From Asparagopsis taxiformis (Eukaryota; Rhodophyta; Florideophyceae; Bonnemaisoniales; Bonnemaisoniaceae), in assembly GCA_030407315.1 (NCBI GenBank), contig JALQPE010000776.1, forward strand, positions 1-64,000: a stretch of 64,000 nt of DNA, in the 5' to 3' direction. The notes below the pieces were generated by a model. That model had not been told where the DNA came from and did no database searches. It was given only the letters and a program-made list of their open reading frames with translations. Numbering within the stretch: position 1 is the stretch's first letter; each line of letters starts with the position of its first letter. A program made the translations under genes and the position numbers. Of the stretch, positions 54,000 to 64,000 are shown piece after piece.

Positions 54000-56900
54000 T
54001 CACTTCAATTTCGAATTTCCCTCCCAATGTCCAACGACATATTCTCCTTCTTCACTTTGATGCTGCTCAGTTTTGAGGAATATGTGAGATCGGATCGGGA
54101 ACTTGTATTGAAGACCCTTATCGCTCTCAAAGCCTTCCTCGTGGTGATAAACATCCCCTCGGCAGACAAGAACAGAATATGGTGGTACTTCATACCTCTT
54201 CATTGGAACTCTGTATAACTCTCTGTTGGGATGGGATAAACAGACATGACTGTAGGGTGCAAGCACGAGGCCGAATCCATCTGCGCCGCTTGACATCATG
54301 AAGTAGGATGGCGGAGAAGGGGGACTGTTAACTTCATCGATTCCCACTTCATAGTCTGTATGTCCAGCACGAGGTTTAGTCCGCTCTCCAGTCAGCACTA
54401 AAGTAGTTCCAGTGCTGGGGAAGGCCATCGGGTTCTTCCCACTAGTCCTCAATTCCAAACCTTCCGCACAAATACCTAGACCGAGCTCAACAATCATCTT
54501 CTTCCGATAGAGATTATTATTTTTATCCTCGAGGTCATCACATAAGCTCTTCCGCTTTGTTATAAAGATTCCTCTGCCCTTCTCACCTTCTTCATCAGAG
54601 TTTTTACCATCCATCATAGCCATGCACCACGGTGTCCAGTCCGGATCTCTGCGGGTGTCACCGGATTCAGAGTTCTTCTTGGCATCCTCGAGACGTTCCT
54701 CAAACAACGCAGAAAAATGAAGGAGCAGTTCGTGGATCGCATCTGCAGTAGTAGAAGACTTGAATATTCCGTCCAGAATTGTAAACCCAACCAAGTCTAT
54801 TTCATTTCGTTTCTCTCAGAAATAAGCCCTCGAGAGAAACTCAGCGGAAACATTTTGTGCTGAATAGGCACTCGCTGCTGCTTCAGCGACCTCGGCTCGA
54901 AGCGTATCTACCAGTTTCCCATTCACATAGTATTTCATTCGACTGTCGGGATGAATGATAAGAGGCAGTTTCGCTTTTATACCTTCCTCCACATCTTTGT
55001 CAGGGACATCATTTTGTTGCCTGTCCGAATACTGACCACCTTGAACCGCGTGGACTGCAGCGTCTTTGCCGGATTGCAAATTTGCGTCTTCACACATCTT
55101 TTGCTTCTTCTTCTGCCGCGGCCTGCTGGTATCCTCTCCCACCAGGTCAATAACCTCTTGAGGGGTGACATCCACCAATTTCCGTTTGGATCGTAGAATC
55201 ATTGGAGGCGTCTCCGTATTCCTCGGCTTTGCCTTTAAGGGCACGAAACCACTGCTGTGCTTGGCTTTCATCAACTTCCTAGGCGTAGAACTGGTAAAAG
55301 GTGTTTCCGTGCCCTCCAGCTCAGGTAAAACAGGTAGGCCGACATCCGCTGTAGATAACATAGCGTCTCCAGTGCCATCACCCTGATTTCGTACACCTTT
55401 CATCGGTCCTCCGTTGTCCTTCCAGAAGAATGTTCGGGACATTCGTCGCGGACATCTTTCGTTCCAGACCCATCGCTCTTCCTAGATTCAGGACCTCCTT
55501 CACCATCTCGACCAGTTCTTGGATGACCAACTGACATATTCGCCGGCGACTTTCCACCCTGCTCTGGTCTGAGCGTGGCACTTCTGGCTGCCACTGGGCT
55601 AGGTGGTTGTTGCAGGTCATTTTCATCACCGTGGTCATTTCTTCCTCGATTTGCACCAGTTGGTTCAAGCTCTTGAGTTCCTACGTTCTTCTGCAACACA
55701 TCCCCAACTTCACAATCTCCAGGTTTCGAATAATTGTTCTCGGTAGGCGCAGTAGGCACTGTGCGGTCCGTTGTAACCTGCTTTGCGCTTTCGGAATCTG
55801 CCGCTTTCCCTGTCGCCTCTTCACCAACCTGTGTTGCAGCACCGACCTCAGCGTTAACACGATCCGATATTTCTAGACTGCCCTGTGTCTGCTGTTGGGT
55901 AAGTAAATTTGGACTCTGTACCACATCCGAGCGATCAATGGCAGCATTTGAAGTATCACCATACGATGCTTGTCGTGGTCGACGTGCAGTATTCCCTTCC
56001 AAGGATTTTCGCCTAGTCCGCCTTTCCTGCACACCTATTTCAGGCGCGACGGAATGGTCGAGAGAGTCATCCGATAGAATTGGGCCGTTGAAAACCACAT
56101 AACGGATTTCTTTCATCATAGACCGCGTCAATGCTGCACGTATACCTCTCCCAGTTGGTGCGTCGGAAGGATAGAAATCTTTGAGGACAGTCAAAATGCG
56201 ATATCGTATGGTTTTTCGTGTTCGTCCACCTGGCTCCGGTACTTCATGTAACTTCCTGGAACATGGATGAGGTGAGGAATGCCAGGAGTTTTCTTTCCGT
56301 ACAGCTTTCTCAAGTATGTCATATATTTCACACATGCTGTAGCACCACTTTTGCGCGCATGTCTTTAGACTTATACCACCATCTCCTTTCCTACGTTTCC
56401 ACATCGTCCACATTGCAGTGAGCTCTAGAATGACAAGTTTGGTGTCCACCGAAGCTTTTCGAAACGCAGAAGCGAATAGGACGTCCACAGTGCATCCCTG
56501 CATATTCTTCGAGTCTGGCGGACTAGTTTCAGTTGCAAATCGACTTGGGATAGCTGACCAATGTTCGAACGCCGGGTTATTTACGTCTCCGAAGCCCTGC
56601 GCAATCGAAACGTACTTCATCATAATTCCTTCCTGACAACCTGGAATGACCTTGTTCTCGACTACAACTTTTGTGCACACATTTACCTTCGCCTTCATCA
56701 AGCCCTTCATCATCATGAACTTCATGACCGTACAGACGTGGTCAGCAATAGAAACTTCTATCACGTCATGAGTCTTTTCGTTCAGCTTCTGCGATATTCG
56801 CATCACTTCAAGAGGATGAAACATTTCACGGGTTCCAGGTGGTCGGATGAAGTCAACGCTAATGCTCCTCAGTCTCCATCGATCAGCAACTGTCGGTTTG

Positions 56901-57517
56901 TTTTCCACAATCGACTGCAAAGCGCTGATACGATGACCTCCATCAATGCACTGCAGTTTCTTCCGTCCGTCTGACCCCATTGTTTCACAGATGGTCATTC
57001 GGGTGCCAGTTTCCAGAAACCCCTCGGTAGATATTTTGCTGACCAGATCGCGCACTCTGGCCTCCTGCACAAGACGAGAAGTTGATTCCGGTTTGGCAAC
57101 ATCTAGCGGATTGATCATTTTAGGTTCAGTCCTGCATTCGACAATGTTGATGTCAATCCCCATCACAGACTCTTCTGATGCTTCCATGCCAGCAGGACTC
57201 CCCTCGCCTTCACGGACGTTAGACCTCTCCCTGTTTTTCGATTTCACCGTCCCAGGAGTAGATGGAAAGCGTAGAGTGTTTTTCCCAGATGGTGATATAT
57301 CGCCAAGGGTTTTTGCTGCCTCTATCATGGCAGCGTCTGCTCCCTGAATGGGTGTCTGGCTATCTGCCGTCTCCCTTCCCGCTGCAGACGGAGCCCCTCC
57401 ATCAGCAGAACCTCCGGAGGGTGTTTTATCACCGCCTACCGTCGTTGCAAGTCTCTCTGCAACGCTTTCGACGGTATCCTTTGGTTCCGCAGCGCGCTCA
57501 GTGTCGCTTCCGGCCAT
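54000..57517 (-). pseudogene. ParB-2OG/Fe(II) dioxygenase fusion #3, frameshifted with in-frame TGA
   Basis: Three pieces. 57517-55400 holds a disordered N terminus, a ParB domain with CIDGGHRISALQ (residues 190-201) and a long linker. 55442-54816 continues the linker in another frame (shift near 55420). A TGA at about 54813 interrupts the last piece, which reads on to 54000. That piece holds the oxygenase with HTD (residues 145-147 counted from 54794), histidines in DVYHHEEGF and arginine in PIRSH. It is colinear with fusion #2 along its length. Palindromes P2/P3 and P4 flank it. Two lesions suggest loss of function; reading through or recoding is possible but unsupported. Confidence 0.8.
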
Positions 57518-58285
57518 TGCAAAGATTTGGACGCGTAGAGAAGCCGTTCAGGATAACAAAGATACCTTTTCTCTCCGACTACACGATCAAGAGATATTCC
57601 TCTTTCAAGGTGGTATTTGGCGGGAAACGATCTCCCTGGACGTCTAAACGTGAAATATCAGTTATTGATTCACCTTCCACGCGCTCCAATTGTATTCGTC
57701 CATCTGTCATTCCTCGACGAAGGACTTCCCACACACAATTCCTTCGTTCCCAAAACCATCCCATTGCCATGAATCATAGTACTCCACTTGTCACTGGAGC
57801 CAAAAAAACTATACCGGGTATTATTTTCCACTTCATTGGCCAGGTGCCGGCTCTCCATTGGATGATGCGAACTCAACTTTGTGGAACTAGGAGTCCTGCA
57901 ACTCGCGGCTCCATTTCTAGTACCAATGGCGTCATACGTACGTAAGTGCGTACGCTCTTCGCAAAATACAATTTATTTGTGGGCATGGAACAAAAGCCCA
58001 CTCTATTCTTCAAACGACATGTACAAATTTTGTATAGCATTTTTTGGAAGACTTGATCAGGACTGCTGCTAAATGAATTACGAAAGTTTACTGATGTATT
58101 AAACACTGTGCTGGAACACTCTATGCTGAACGTGGTGGGTATCCATCTTCTCTAGTTAAGACGCTCACTTCACCACCAGAAAGAATATCACTATTGTGCT
58201 CTACAATGCCACTTTGCAGATGCCTGAACATGCGGCTGGAATGGCATTTCCACCTGATTCTATCGTCCTGAACATCAATTGTAGG
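57518..58285. other. Upstream region of fusion #3 with palindrome remnant (P4)
   Basis: At 57797-57861 a decayed copy of the P-type palindrome keeps TACCGGGTATTATTTT and a half outer arm TTGGCCAGGTGC. It lies about 280 bp upstream of the fusion #3 start. The rest holds nothing I can identify. Confidence 0.6.
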
Positions 58286-59366
58286 CACTAGAAAGTATTA
58301 CCCTAGGCATCATATTCTACTACTTTCCCTTCTGTCCGAGTCAGTACCGCCAGGCACTACAATTTACTGGTTCAGTATAGACTTCCCGGCAGTAGATTGT
58401 ACTGTCTCAAGCACTAGTTCCAGGTAGTGAAATGTACTGCCACAGGTAGCACTTCTAGGTAGTACACTGCACTGCCACAGGCAGTAACTGGTACTGTCCT
58501 ACGCCCCTGTCGAGTACAACACTATCAGACAGTACTTTACGCTGATCTGGACAGCTCTATAATACATCAAAATCTACTACTTTTTGTAGTGCTGTGGGGC
58601 AGCAATTCACATATCCTGGAGCAGTACAGCGTGGCAGTGATTTACACATACGCAAGTAGTAGAGCACGGCAGCACTTTCCACCACGGCAAGTAGCACGGT
58701 ACGATAGCACTTTTCGTATCATAAAGCAGTACTATCAGGCAGCTTTTCCCAGAGACTATCAGCACTTCATTTCATTGCTTTCACACATTTCGTCAGACAT
58801 CATAATTTACTGTCCCCACTCGCTTCCACAGGCAGTAGAATACACAGCCTCGAAGCATGTCTGCTGTCATCATATTCCACTGCATTACTCTACTGCCAGA
58901 ACATAGACTTGTCACTACCTGTAAGTACAAAAAAAGCAGCACCACACAGCAGCAGAAATTACTGCTTTGTCCAATAATAGAATACAGTACATTTCTCTGC
59001 CTCTGCCATGACCTGCAGGCAGTATCATACAGTAGACCTCTTGATCAAATAATGGCTTTCAAAGTAAATATTTAGAAAGCGACTATATAATATGTTCATT
59101 TCAAAAAATCCTAGAAAATTGATCTAAAACATAACACTTGAATAAATGCAGATTGAATAATCACAGATCGACCATTTGATCAAAGATCGATATATTTCCT
59201 AATTGCCAAGCGTGAAACTAGATGACCACGACTATTCCAAACACAGGCTTTCTTCATAGTAGTTGCAATCCAATAGAGTATAAAAGTAGCAACTTACCCC
59301 AGTCCAGACCATCTCTCACCATCCACATACCTCTACAGGCAACTCATCCACTCACAGCTCAACAAC
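58286..59366. repeat. GGCAGTA palindrome array and transposase promoter
   Basis: It begins with CACTA at 58286-58290. From about 58350 to 59040 it is crowded with TACTGCC/GGCAGTA words forming many small inverted repeats, like those at 61260-61669. A TATAAAAG box at 59279-59286 lies about 80 bp before the transposase start. The array may be the left subterminal region of a transposon containing the DDE gene. Confidence 0.55.
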
Positions 59367-60615
59367 ATGTCTACCAACCCTACCCCCAACGTCAATAGGG
59401 CCCTTATCATGCTCAGTGAGGCCGCTGAGACCCACCGTAACCGCATTCAGTCGAGTGTTCCCCGTGATGACTCGTCCGATGATGAAGTGTCAGCATGTCC
59501 GCTTCTGGACTGCTACGTGTCAAAGGGAGGGCCCGATACCCTCAAAACGATGACAAATTTCACGGAGTCTGAATTTGACTATATTTGGACACGAATGAAC
59601 ACCCTTGTTCAGTCCACGTGGAACGTCGGGAGAGGTCGTAAGTCAAAGCATCAGCCCAAGGATGTTCTTTTCATGACATTCACTGTGCTCAAGCATCCTT
59701 CGACGTGGCAGATGTCTGGTTTGATGTTTGATATGAAAGGGCCAACCTTCCAGAAGCTGATCATGGGATACCTGGAAATAATTGGGCCGGAGCTGTACAA
59801 ATTCGCAGTGACAAGAATGAACTCCAAGTACACTATGAAGAAGGAGATGTTGGAAGGCCAGGTTTTCTCGACATTCGATTTTTGTCGATATGCGACAGAT
59901 GTCACTTTTCAGCAGACTAATCGTCCATCTGGGAATATGCCTGAGGGCAAGTTATATTTCAGTGGTAAGCACAAGCTGTACGGATACAAAACCGAGGTGT
60001 CTGTCATTCCACGTGGATACGCTATTGGCTGCAGCAAGCATCGCCCTGGATCTATTTCGGATATTGACATCTTCTGTGATAACCTGGATTTTCACGAGAG
60101 TTCCGTGGCCAAAGGAAGTGACATGGCTGAACTTGATGATGATGGAGAATTGAATGACACCTACCCTAATCAATGGGGCATACTCGGTGACAAGGGGTAT
60201 CAGGGCGGAACAAGACACATCAGGATGATTCATCCAGTTAAGAAGCCAATTAATGGGACTCTGACTGCTGACGAGAAGGTGTTCAATGAGGAGCTGTCAA
60301 GTGACAGAATTATTGTGGAGAACAATTTTTTTTCTGTCAAGCATATGGACTGTCATGTCCAACAAGTACAAGTGGAACGAAGACACGTACGATCTGGTTT
60401 TCCGTACTTGTGTGGCACTGACAAACATCCACGTCAAGTTCAATCCGCTTCGTGACAGTGACCAGTCCTTCTATAAGTCGCTACAGAACTATCTTGTCAA
60501 TACTGGAGACAACATCTCTCGTAAGAGGGCTCGCTCCCAGGAGCTCTATAGGGACAGGGTAAGGAGGAGGCTGGCGATGGAGTTTGACGACTTGCCTGGA
60601 TATGATAGTATGTAG
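59367..60615 (+). pseudogene. IS5/Harbinger-type DDE transposase, one frameshift
   Basis: The first frame (59367-60455) contains all three catalytic residues of a DDE_Tnp_4-type transposase: aspartate in ATDVTFQ (178), aspartate in GDKGYQG (275) and glutamate in IIVENN (318). YFSGKHKLYGYKTEVSV lies between them. In an eight-T run at about 60326-60333 one surplus base shifts the frame. The downstream frame continues sensibly (LSSIWTVMSNKYKW to the stop at 60615), giving about 416 residues. This family cuts and pastes DNA transposons. It lies between two GGCAGTA arrays and has a TATA box. The frameshift inactivates it unless the T run is an assembly error. Confidence 0.8.
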
Positions 60616-61237
60616 GGTTGACCATGCTCCAGACTTGATTCACCAGTAAAAATTCGATGTTCGAACCCTTTCAGGTAGGGGCAGGCTCTGAAAAAAAACT
60701 TTGTCGTTGATTACATCCATAGTGGAAGCTGCATTCAGGAAATGACATTTAGTCGTTCATTGTACTGTTCGAAGGCTAGTAGTGTGCTGAGTAGTTTGAT
60801 TGGACAAGCTTCCAGCGTGGCATTGGAGCGAACTTTGTCCCGCACACACTTTTCACCTTCCAGTACAAATCATCCTCATTACAGCAATTACCCAAGAGCA
60901 ATCAACGTGGCAGGATTCGAACTGAGAAACTCAGTCAGTGCACTGTCTGATTTCAGGATGGACTTACAGTGTAATATGTAGCTGAGTATGCCAGCAGCCT
61001 CGACCAAGGGCTGGAGGGTATTGGCAAACACCCTGTATTTTGTTAACGAAAAGGGAATAATTTTTGTACTGAGTAGTTTTGAAATGTTTGCGTATTTTCC
61101 TACTTGACGGACCTTTGATTAAAATATACAAATTTTTTATTTTAGTTTGTAATCTAGGAAGTGATGAAGCAATTAGGAAATGACTCGATCTTTAAGGAAA
61201 TACCCCGTATTTGAATATGAGGTCTAGTACATCGGGT
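60616..61237. other. Intergenic, AT-rich, no clear feature
   Basis: Follows the DDE transposase. A run of eight A is at about 60690. A 79-codon frame at 60742-60981 has no recognisable content. No large palindrome is seen. Confidence 0.4.
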
Positions 61238-61669
61238 CACTACCTAAATATAGCAAAATGTGCTGCCGTCATTCGGGCCCGCAGCCAGCCCAGCACGCTG
61301 CCGGAAACGCTACATTTTACTGCCACACGGTGCATCGCACCCCACCAAATAATTATGCCCTTGGCCACATTCCTGGACAGCAACTTTCACTCCCTCCCCG
61401 TGCTGCCCAAGTCAGCACAATATACTACTCTATTTTACAGTCCAATGCAGCACAAATCACTGCCTCCCACCACTGCCTCACGTCATACATCCAGGCAGTA
61501 CTTTCTACTGCCGTGGGCAGCACATGGCCACTGCCTCCGGGCAGTGCACTGTACTGCCGGCAAGTAGGGCATTAATTTATATTTTTACAGTACTAAATTT
61601 TACTGCCTCAGGCAGTAAATTTTACTGCCGTACAGTACTGCCCCAGGCCCGATTTCAGACACAGTAGTG
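61238..61669. repeat. Terminal palindrome array and TAGTG terminus
   Basis: Starts CACTACC at 61238 and ends CAGTAGTG at 61669. It contains GGCAGTAAATTTTACTGCC (near 61600-61630) and many TACTGCC words; the AGTAAATTTTACT core is the same as in the unit 1 array. The next base is inside a gag reading frame on the other strand. It may be a 432-bp CACTA...TAGTG element or the end of a larger unit. Confidence 0.65.
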
Positions 61670-63049
61670 ACGAGCTCGAGAACGCGTGGATATTCTTCAA
61701 GAGCATTACCGGCGATCGCAATCGGCCGGGTCACTCTTCCTCCCTTCAGCATACGGTTCAACTCCTTTCGAGCTTCGTCGGCATCCCCACGGAGGAGTTG
61801 ACCGAAAGACATACCGGAAGGGGCATTCGCCAGTTCCCTGGTGACGTCATATTTCGAAACCTGTTGAAGACCTTCCTTCTTGGTCTTCTTCGTCCTATTG
61901 GCCTTGTTGGCCTTGGAACGCCTAGGCTTAGCAGGAACCAGCATATTAGGAATGATGGGGAGAGGTGGTACTACGTCGGTACGGGGGTTCTTCGGAAGAG
62001 CTTGCCCATCTGAAGCCCTCTTGGTTGTCATGAAGACATCGCCTTCGGCGGGAACTTCCGTGACTGACGTGACTTGGTTAGAGCCGCCCGTGTGATCTCC
62101 ACGAACATCCCTGCTGTTGCTAGCACTCGCCTTCTGGTCTGTAAAGGTGACCTTTTGTGTGCGTGCCCAGCATGAGGATTCCGAGTGGCCCATCTTATTG
62201 CAACAGGAGCAGCGGGTCTCCTTATGTGGATTTTCCTCACACCGGTTGGCCGAGTGACCCGGTTTCTTGCAGTAGGAGCACGTACGTTGCATATCGTTCG
62301 GAGAGGAAGCGACTGCAGAATGCGAGGTGGACTTCTTGATCAGGAGAGTCAAGCTCTCCATCTGATTCGCGAGAGCATCAACTTTGTGCTCTACGTTGCT
62401 CACCCTAGCATCTGGACGAACCATCAGCCTCGGGGCGGCTACTTCGCCGTGAACAACATTTTCACGAGAGAAAAGAGTATTATCCATATGGAAACGATCT
62501 GCTGTGTCCATTGCGCTACGGAAAGTCGTCTTCCCAGCATGATAGTCACGTACAGCTTTCACTGCAGCGTCATAGTCGTCGACTCGGTGGAAGATGAAAA
62601 AACTGCGCGAGCTCTGGAATGTCCATGATCGAGTTACGTAGTAAGCCAAATTTAGCCTTGGCATTGAACCCAGCCTTCTCGAACAAACGGTCCATCTTGT
62701 GCAGGGACTCAGGGAGGTCCGAGGCGGATAAGCGAGCTTCCATTGACAAACGGATTATGTCTTCCGGTTCTTCCTCCGTCTTGAAGTGCTCCAGGAAGGC
62801 AGCTTTGACGGTATTGAAATCCAAGGCCGACTGCTTGAGGTCGCCGTCGGTGGAGAATGTGTCGAAGTAGAAGTCGAAGGCGGGGCCATCCAGGGAAGCC
62901 AGTAGTTCGGAGGCTTTCTCTTCGAGTGATTTCCGTCGCATCGCGACGTTTTCATAGAAGAAGAAAAACTTCTTCACGTCGGAGTCGCCGCAGAAGGTGC
63001 GGCTAGAGCCCGAAGGGGCACCAGAGTTGTCCCTCCACAAGAGTACCAT
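61670..63049 (-). pseudogene. gag: Gypsy-like gag fragment with two zinc knuckles
   Basis: ATG at 63049. A capsid-like helical region is followed, after a one-base shift in a six-T run at about 62600 (five T would restore frame through ELAQFFIFHRVDD), by two CCHC knuckles: CSYCKKPGHSANRC and CSCCNKMGHSESSC. Near the end, DVTRELANAP and MSFGQLLRG resemble the region just before protease in Ty3/gypsy polyproteins. The gene is cut at 61669 by the TAGTG terminus, so pol is missing. This gag is unrelated in sequence to the chromovirus gag. Confidence 0.7.
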
Positions 63050-63802
63050 GTTGGCGTGTCTATTTGCACGCGGGATAGGCGCAAAGGCGCGACAAATTAA
63101 GAAAAGGGAAAAGTAGTTTGTTTAATCGTTCTGATCTGTCTATTTTTCTTTTCCCGATACATTATGATCGGACATTATATAGACCGGTGGCAGCGCGACG
63201 CTGCAAAGGTGTTTGCCGCCGGCACCGGCTGAGTTAGGGCTAGAAATTACAAAATTTTGTAATTTCCGGATTCCCAAATTTTATTCCGCAAATGTCATAC
63301 GACAGAAAGCAACCCCATCCGTACACGTGTCAAACATTTTCTGGAAATCAAAACATTCTGGAAACTTTACTGAAAATTATTATTTCAGACTGAGTTTTTC
63401 TGACATTCACGTACGCTCACGTTTAGAAAAAAGACGCCGGATCCATTAATTTAAAACGTCCTCAAAACAGCCCATATTGCAGACCCTAAAACTCTCCCTC
63501 GTGTACGCTCATCCAAATATCGACGGAATGCCTCTGAAACAATGATTGGTCCGCCTTTTTTATCTCTTGATCGTCGGCGGTATGCCCATAAATACTGAGT
63601 CTCCACCGTACGTATGTCAGTTATTCGTCATCTTTTGTTGAAGAAGTGAAGATGTTGTTGCCTCTGTCTGAGGTTTTATTGCGTCGCGGCGGTCCGCGAC
63701 GGGGATTAAATACTGTGTGATTACTGTAAGGGGTTCCTGTAAATAGTAGTTATTCGTCAAGAGACTGTCATCGGACACGGTGCGGAAGAGAATAGTTATT
63801 CG
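63050..63802 (-). other. Probable LTR and leader between copia tail and gag
   Basis: Noncoding, lying upstream of the gag start and downstream of the copia stop in minus orientation. The 12-bp word AGTTATTCGTCA occurs three times (63619-63630, 63748-63759, 63794-63805). I could not fix LTR edges because no partner LTR is in the window. A TG...CA segment at 63637-63805 is one possibility for a short copia LTR, but no polypurine tract is evident. Confidence 0.35.
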
Positions 63803-64000
63803 TCAGTCGCCGCGCGCCGTGTGTGGTGAGAGGCGAAGGAGGTGTAGTGTGGATTGGATCTGTGCAGGCTTCAGTGCTTTTGTGAGGAGGTCAGCTGGGT
63901 TCTCAGGGGAAGGGATATGTTGAGGGTTGATGAAGCCGGCTTGTACTTGCTCACGGATCCAATGATACTTGACGTCTATATGACGTGACTTGAGTGTACG
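63803..64000 (-). CDS. pol: Ty1/copia pol, C-terminal end of RNase H (partial)
   Basis: The last 65 codons of a minus-strand reading frame entering from the right edge. KSRHIDVKYHWIREQV and then NPADLLTKALKP are the standard C-terminal RNase H motifs of Ty1/copia elements. The stop codon TGA is at 63803-63805, inside the third AGTTATTCGTCA repeat. The rest of pol lies beyond the window. Confidence 0.85.
   Translation of the reverse strand, partial: RTLKSRHIDVKYHWIREQVQAGFINPQHIPSPENPADLLTKALKPAQIQSTLHLLRLSPHTARGD

Larger units (their letters stand above)
39160..61669. mobile_element. Tentative unit 4: region with ParB-dioxygenase and ParB-MTase-SET genes
   Basis: The right end is a palindrome array finishing in TAGTG at 61669, directly against a gag reading frame. 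The left part is cut by unit 1' at 39159. The contents are related to units 1 and 2 (ParB genes, a family-B gene, a ParB-methyltransferase-SET gene). Grouping the whole stretch as one element is an inference from the nesting pattern. It may equally be several elements, and the DDE transposase block may be a separate insertion. Confidence 0.3.

Noticed and set aside
54811..54815. Recoded TGA in ParB-dioxygenase #3
   Set aside because: The same gene also has a frameshift, paralogs have a sense codon there, and TGA appears to act as a normal stop elsewhere; simple decay is the shorter explanation.

Overview
The window looks like nuclear DNA of a eukaryote packed with transposable elements. Reasons: a Ty3/gypsy chromovirus, a second gypsy-like gag, a Ty1/copia tail, an IS5/Harbinger-type DDE transposase, a KDZ/CACTA-like transposase, a SET domain, TATA boxes, and no operon-like gene packing. 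Long genes (1482 and 1169 codons) have no introns, so the genome is intron-poor. A red alga is my guess, but nothing here proves a taxon. I see no ordinary host gene, tRNA or rRNA.

Most of the window is best read as large transposons nested in each other. Four junctions (9711, 25485, 39159, 61669) end in TAGTG, the signature of a CACTA-type terminus. Each follows an array of short palindromes (core near AGTAAATTTTACT) and abuts a disrupted or truncated gene. Layout: unit 1 (1-9711): palindrome array, broken ParB-DNA methyltransferase-SET gene, family-B gene, family-C gene, terminal array. Unit 2 (9712-25485): truncated transposase, 125-bp repeats, superfamily-1 helicase, 57-bp minisatellite, B gene, C gene, terminal array. 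Chromovirus (25486-33718): one LTR, with unit 2 replacing its 3' end. Unit 1' (33719-39159): a second copy of 5.4 kb of unit 1. Region 39160-61669 (tentative unit 4): a ParB-dioxygenase gene cut at its 5' end, a truncated B gene, an intact ParB-methyltransferase-SET gene, two more ParB-dioxygenase genes, a DDE transposase, and a terminal array. Last come a gag fragment (61670-63049) and a copia pol tail (63803-64000).

The striking content is a set of ParB-fold proteins fused to epigenetic enzymes. One type joins ParB to a beta-class amino-methyltransferase (DPPF motif) and a C-terminal SET domain (two loci plus a truncated copy). The other joins ParB to a 2-oxoglutarate/Fe(II) dioxygenase (HxD...H...R; three loci). 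Long near-perfect palindromes flank these genes, for example a 27-bp palindrome within a ~96-bp inverted repeat on both sides of each of two dioxygenase genes. I infer that the ParB domains may recognise such parS-like palindromes and bring a DNA/histone modification writer and an eraser to the element's own DNA. Families B (Tudor/Agenet-like N terminus) and C (coiled coil) travel with them in a fixed convergent arrangement and may be readers or accessory factors.

Many genes carry single-base frameshifts or nonsense changes. The 1169-codon methyltransferase, the helicase, both B1 copies and C1/C2 are open, so most breaks look like real decay, though those in homopolymers could be assembly errors.
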